Shown here: positions 5,653 to 8,608 of the stretch, piece by piece
How positions within the stretch are numbered: position 1 is the stretch's first letter
How the letters are laid out: each line of letters begins with the position of its first letter
Source: an uncultured bacterium
Lineage (GTDB): Bacteria; Bacteroidota; Bacteroidia; Bacteroidales; CAIWKO01
DNA length: 8,608 nucleotides
Direction: 5' to 3'
Assembly: GCA_903916135.1 (NCBI GenBank)
Contig: CAIWVT010000352.1
Coordinates: 1 to 8,608, forward strand
The notes under the pieces: generated by a model
Seen by the model: only the letters and a program-made list of their open reading frames with translations
Database searches by the model: none
What the model was told of the DNA's origin: nothing
Translations under genes and position numbers: made by a program

Positions 5653-8608
5653 ATGCAAAATAAAGGAGTTTTCAAATTTTTAGCGATTCTAATTGCACTT
5701 GTGTGTGTGTTTCAGCTTTCATTCACTTTATGCACCCGCATGGTTGAAAAAGATGCCAAAATATATGCAAAGAATAGTGGTGCAGAAATTATTGCCAAAA
5801 AACTTTCCAAAGGTAGTCCAGACATGGAACGCTATTATTTGGATTCAGTATTAAACAGTAAAGAGAATTTTTATCTCGATTCTATGTCCAGCGAAGTGAT
5901 TTACAATTTCGCTTGGATTCGTAAATATACATTCAAAGAATGTAGAGAACGCGAAATCAATCTTGGTCTTGACCTTAAAGGTGGTATGAACGTAACGATG
6001 GAAGTTTCTGTTCCTGATATTATAAAAGCATTGGCTCAGAACACCAAAGATCCATTTTTTAATAAAGTTCTTGATGATGCACGAAAAATGCATGAAAGTA
6101 GCGATAGAGATTTCGTGACACTTTTTGGCGAATCATTTAAAGCAAACAATAAATCGAATGCTAAGCTTGCGTCATTTTTTATTGTAGGCTTAAAAGATAA
6201 AGTCAACTTTAATACGACTGATGACGAAGTGATTTCTGCCATCCGCACAGAAACCAATGATGCTGTTGACCGTACATTTAATATACTTCGCACTCGTATT
6301 GACCGTTTTGGTGTAACGCAGCCAAACATACAAAAGTTCGGAACCAGTGGAAGAATCTTAATTGAGTTACCCGGTGTTAAAGACCCCGAACGTGTACGTA
6401 AACTTATTCAAGGAACCGCAAAATTAGAATTCTGGGAAACCTATGAATATAAAGATGTATATTCTTATATTGATGAAGCCGACAAAAGGTTAAAAACCAT
6501 TATTGCTACAGGCGACACCGCTAAGAAAGTGGATTCAACAGCCACAACTAGCGAAACAGCAGATGGAAAAGTTGAAAAGCAAGATACAACAAAGAAAGAA
6601 ACCCTTGCTAATAAAACTTCAAAAGATACTGCAAAAGGTAAAGACAAAAATGCAAAACAATCATTTGAAGAATATGCAAAAGATCATCCTTTACTTGCTT
6701 ATCTACAGCCCGCTTTAAGTCAAGATGAAAAAGGAAATTATTTCCCAAACAAAGGACCCGTTGTAGGTTTTTGCCAAGTTTTTGATACCGCTAAAGTTGG
6801 CGTAATGTTACGCAATCCGTTAATTCAACAATTGTTTCCTCGGGAATTACGTTTGATGTGGACCATAAAAGCTGTTGATGCTGACAAAAAAGGAACAACG
6901 TTACAACTTCTTGCTCTAAAAACAACACGTGATGGCACATCTTCTTTAAGTGGTGATGTTATCGTAGATGCTCGTCAGGATATAGCTCAAAATCAAGGTA
7001 ACGAAATCACCATGAGAATGAATTCTGAAGGTGCAAGTATCTGGAAAAATTTGACAGCAAACAATATTGGCAAATCGGTAGCTATTGTTTTAGATGATTA
7101 TGTATATTCATTTCCGACAGTGCAAGGTGAGATTCCGAATGGATCTTCCTCCATCACAGGAAACTTCACACTTGAAGAAGCAAAAGATTTAGCCAATATA
7201 TTAAAAGCCGGTAAACTTCCGGCACCTGCTCGTATTGTTGAAGAAGCTGTTGTAGGTCCTACTTTGGGTAAAGAAGCTATTAATGCTGGTCTTTGGTCAA
7301 TGGTAATTGCATTTATTGTTACCTTATTATATATGGCGTTCTACTACAACAGAGCGGGTATTGTTGCCGATATTGCCTTATTCACAAATATGTTTTTCGT
7401 CTTTGGTATATTAGCTTCCTTGGGAGCGGTTTTAACTTTACCTGGTATTGCCGGTATTGTGTTGACTATCGGGATGGACGTTGATAAAAATGTTATTATC
7501 TATGAGCGTATTCGAGAAGAAATTCGAACGGGAAAGGGTATTCGACTGGCAATACATGATGGTTATAAACATGCCTATTCGTCAATTATTGATAGTAATG
7601 TAACCACCTTGCTTACTGGTATTGTTCTATATATTTTTGGTTCTGGACCTATTCAAGGGTTTGCTACTACCTTAATTATTGGTATCATTAGTTCTTTATT
7701 CTGTTCTATCTTTATTACTCGTTTGATTTTTGAATGGATGATGGCTAAAAACTTTACTATTAATGTATGGAATAAATTTACTAAAAGCTTTTTAACAAAA
7801 GTAAATATTAACTTTATTGGTGTGAGAAAATACTATTACATACTTTCATTAGCTCTTGTAGTTGCAGGTATTGCTTCTTTATCTTTTAGAGGTTTAAGTT
7901 ATGGTATTGATTTCCTTGGTGGAAGAAGTTTTGTTGTTCGCTTTGATCAGGATGTGAAAACAGAAGATATTCGATTGTCGCTTGCAAAAGTTTTCGATGG
8001 TCAGAAACCGGAAGTAAAAACGTTTGGACCTAACGATCAGGTCAAAATCACTACTTCATACATGCTAAGCGAAAAAACAGCTAGGGCAGATTCCATGGTG
8101 GAAGCGAAATTATATGAAGGACTAAACACGTACTATAAGAATAAGCTTTCCGTCGAGGATTTTATGTCTCATGCCGATAAGAAAGCCCTAGGTCGTTTAA
8201 GTTCTCAGAAAGTGGAACCGACTATAGCATACAGCTTGTTGAAAAGTGCGTATTTAGCGGTATTCTTTTCTTTATTAATAATATTCATTTATATTGCTAT
8301 TCGTTTTAAGAGATGGCAATGGGGTTTAGGAGCTGTTGGATCGCTTATACATGACACGTTCATTACCATTTCAATATTCTCGCTCTTATATGGAATTTTA
8401 CCATTCAGCCTTGATATTGACCAGCATTTTATTGCAGCTATTCTAACCATTATAGGATACTCAATCATGGATTCCGTAATTATTTTCGATAGAATTCGTG
8501 AATACATGACACTCTATCCCAAACGTGATATGAAAACCAATATGAATGATGCTATTAATAGTACATTGGGAAGAACTTTAAATACTTCTGGGATCACATT
8601 CTTGGTTC
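5653..8608 (+). CDS. secDF: SecDF fusion, protein translocase membrane motor (3' end outside window)
   Basis: The reading frame is open from the ATG to the window edge (985 codons). An in-frame TAA at 5647-5649 fixes the start. SecDF uses the proton gradient to help pull Sec substrates across the inner membrane. The SecD half has TM1 (about 6-24), LGLDLKGG (104-111), RTFNILRTRIDRFGV (207-221), ELPGV (238-242), a Lys/Thr/Asp-rich linker (about 286-340), AGKLPAPA (519-526) and five more TM helices (about 546-690). The SecF half has a TM helix (729-745), GIDFLGG (751-757) and TM helices from about 866 on, ending in GYSIMDSVIIFDRIRE (935-950). Residues matching the Thermus SecDF proton-path positions D340, D637 and R671 are D611, D940 and R974, with the same 34-residue spacing between the last two. 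Fusion of SecD and SecF is usual in Bacteroidota, where the protein is about 1000 aa, so only a few residues are missing. Residues around D611 and D940 are unusual (GMDVDKN, SIMDS). Confidence 0.97.
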   Translation, partial: MQNKGVFKFLAILIALVCVFQLSFTLCTRMVEKDAKIYAKNSGAEIIAKKLSKGSPDMERYYLDSVLNSKENFYLDSMSSEVIYNFAWIRKYTFKECREREINLGLDLKGGMNVTMEVSVPDIIKALAQNTKDPFFNKVLDDARKMHESSDRDFVTLFGESFKANNKSNAKLASFFIVGLKDKVNFNTTDDEVISAIRTETNDAVDRTFNILRTRIDRFGVTQPNIQKFGTSGRILIELPGVKDPERVRKLIQGTAKLEFWETYEYKDVYSYIDEADKRLKTIIATGDTAKKVDSTATTSETADGKVEKQDTTKKETLANKTSKDTAKGKDKNAKQSFEEYAKDHPLLAYLQPALSQDEKGNYFPNKGPVVGFCQVFDTAKVGVMLRNPLIQQLFPRELRLMWTIKAVDADKKGTTLQLLALKTTRDGTSSLSGDVIVDARQDIAQNQGNEITMRMNSEGASIWKNLTANNIGKSVAIVLDDYVYSFPTVQGEIPNGSSSITGNFTLEEAKDLANILKAGKLPAPARIVEEAVVGPTLGKEAINAGLWSMVIAFIVTLLYMAFYYNRAGIVADIALFTNMFFVFGILASLGAVLTLPGIAGIVLTIGMDVDKNVIIYERIREEIRTGKGIRLAIHDGYKHAYSSIIDSNVTTLLTGIVLYIFGSGPIQGFATTLIIGIISSLFCSIFITRLIFEWMMAKNFTINVWNKFTKSFLTKVNINFIGVRKYYYILSLALVVAGIASLSFRGLSYGIDFLGGRSFVVRFDQDVKTEDIRLSLAKVFDGQKPEVKTFGPNDQVKITTSYMLSEKTARADSMVEAKLYEGLNTYYKNKLSVEDFMSHADKKALGRLSSQKVEPTIAYSLLKSAYLAVFFSLLIIFIYIAIRFKRWQWGLGAVGSLIHDTFITISIFSLLYGILPFSLDIDQHFIAAILTIIGYSIMDSVIIFDRIREYMTLYPKRDMKTNMNDAINSTLGRTLNTSGITFLV

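Noticed and set aside
6036..6329. 97-codon open frame on the minus strand, and others at 5851-6093, 6465-6647 and 8289-8507
   Set aside because: All are antisense to secDF, whose reading frame is continuous and strongly conserved, so they are shadows.
5653..8608. secDF as a truncated or broken gene
   Set aside because: The frame is intact and simply runs off the window edge; the lack of a stop is not a mutation.

Overview
The window reads as a piece of a Bacteroidota chromosome, probably from a genome rich in T9SS cargo. Four independent signs agree. Promoter boxes match the Bacteroidota TAnnTTTG consensus exactly, on both strands. Start codons mostly lack a strong Shine-Dalgarno sequence. 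A large secreted protein ends in a type IX secretion sorting domain. SecD and SecF are fused in one polypeptide. The genetic code is standard and the DNA is AT-rich. No tRNA, rRNA, CRISPR array, transposase or origin was seen.

Layout, left to right. Positions 67-681 hold an unnamed protein with a helical 'TGNANF' N-terminal part and a fibronectin-III-like end, closed by a strong terminator. Positions 847-1206 hold a small lipoprotein of unknown function. Positions 1410-2188 form a compact operon with its own promoter: a DUF433 antitoxin, a DUF5615 PIN-like toxin overlapping it by 1 nt, and a 54-codon third gene only 12 nt further on. Hairpin terminators with related sequences lie on both sides of this operon. 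Positions 2362-3081 encode a LOG/TIGR00730-family protein with its own promoter almost touching the start codon. Convergent to it, on the minus strand, 3166-5460 encodes a secreted FG-GAP/VCBS-like protein with nine calcium-loop motifs and a C-terminal sorting domain. Divergent from that gene, 5653 to the window end encodes the SecDF membrane motor, which runs off the right edge just short of its expected C-terminus.

How the genes relate: most look like independent single-gene units, each with its own promoter or terminator. The toxin-antitoxin operon is the only clear multi-gene unit. The secreted protein needs Sec export before T9SS, so it is a plausible client of the adjacent SecDF, but sharing an intergenic region does not prove a regulatory link. 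All gaps without a gene are shorter than 300 bp.

I did not find a clearly new multi-gene system. The best candidates for follow-up are the third small gene of the toxin-antitoxin operon, the related terminator repeats bracketing that operon, and unusual residues in two SecDF membrane helices that carry the proton path.
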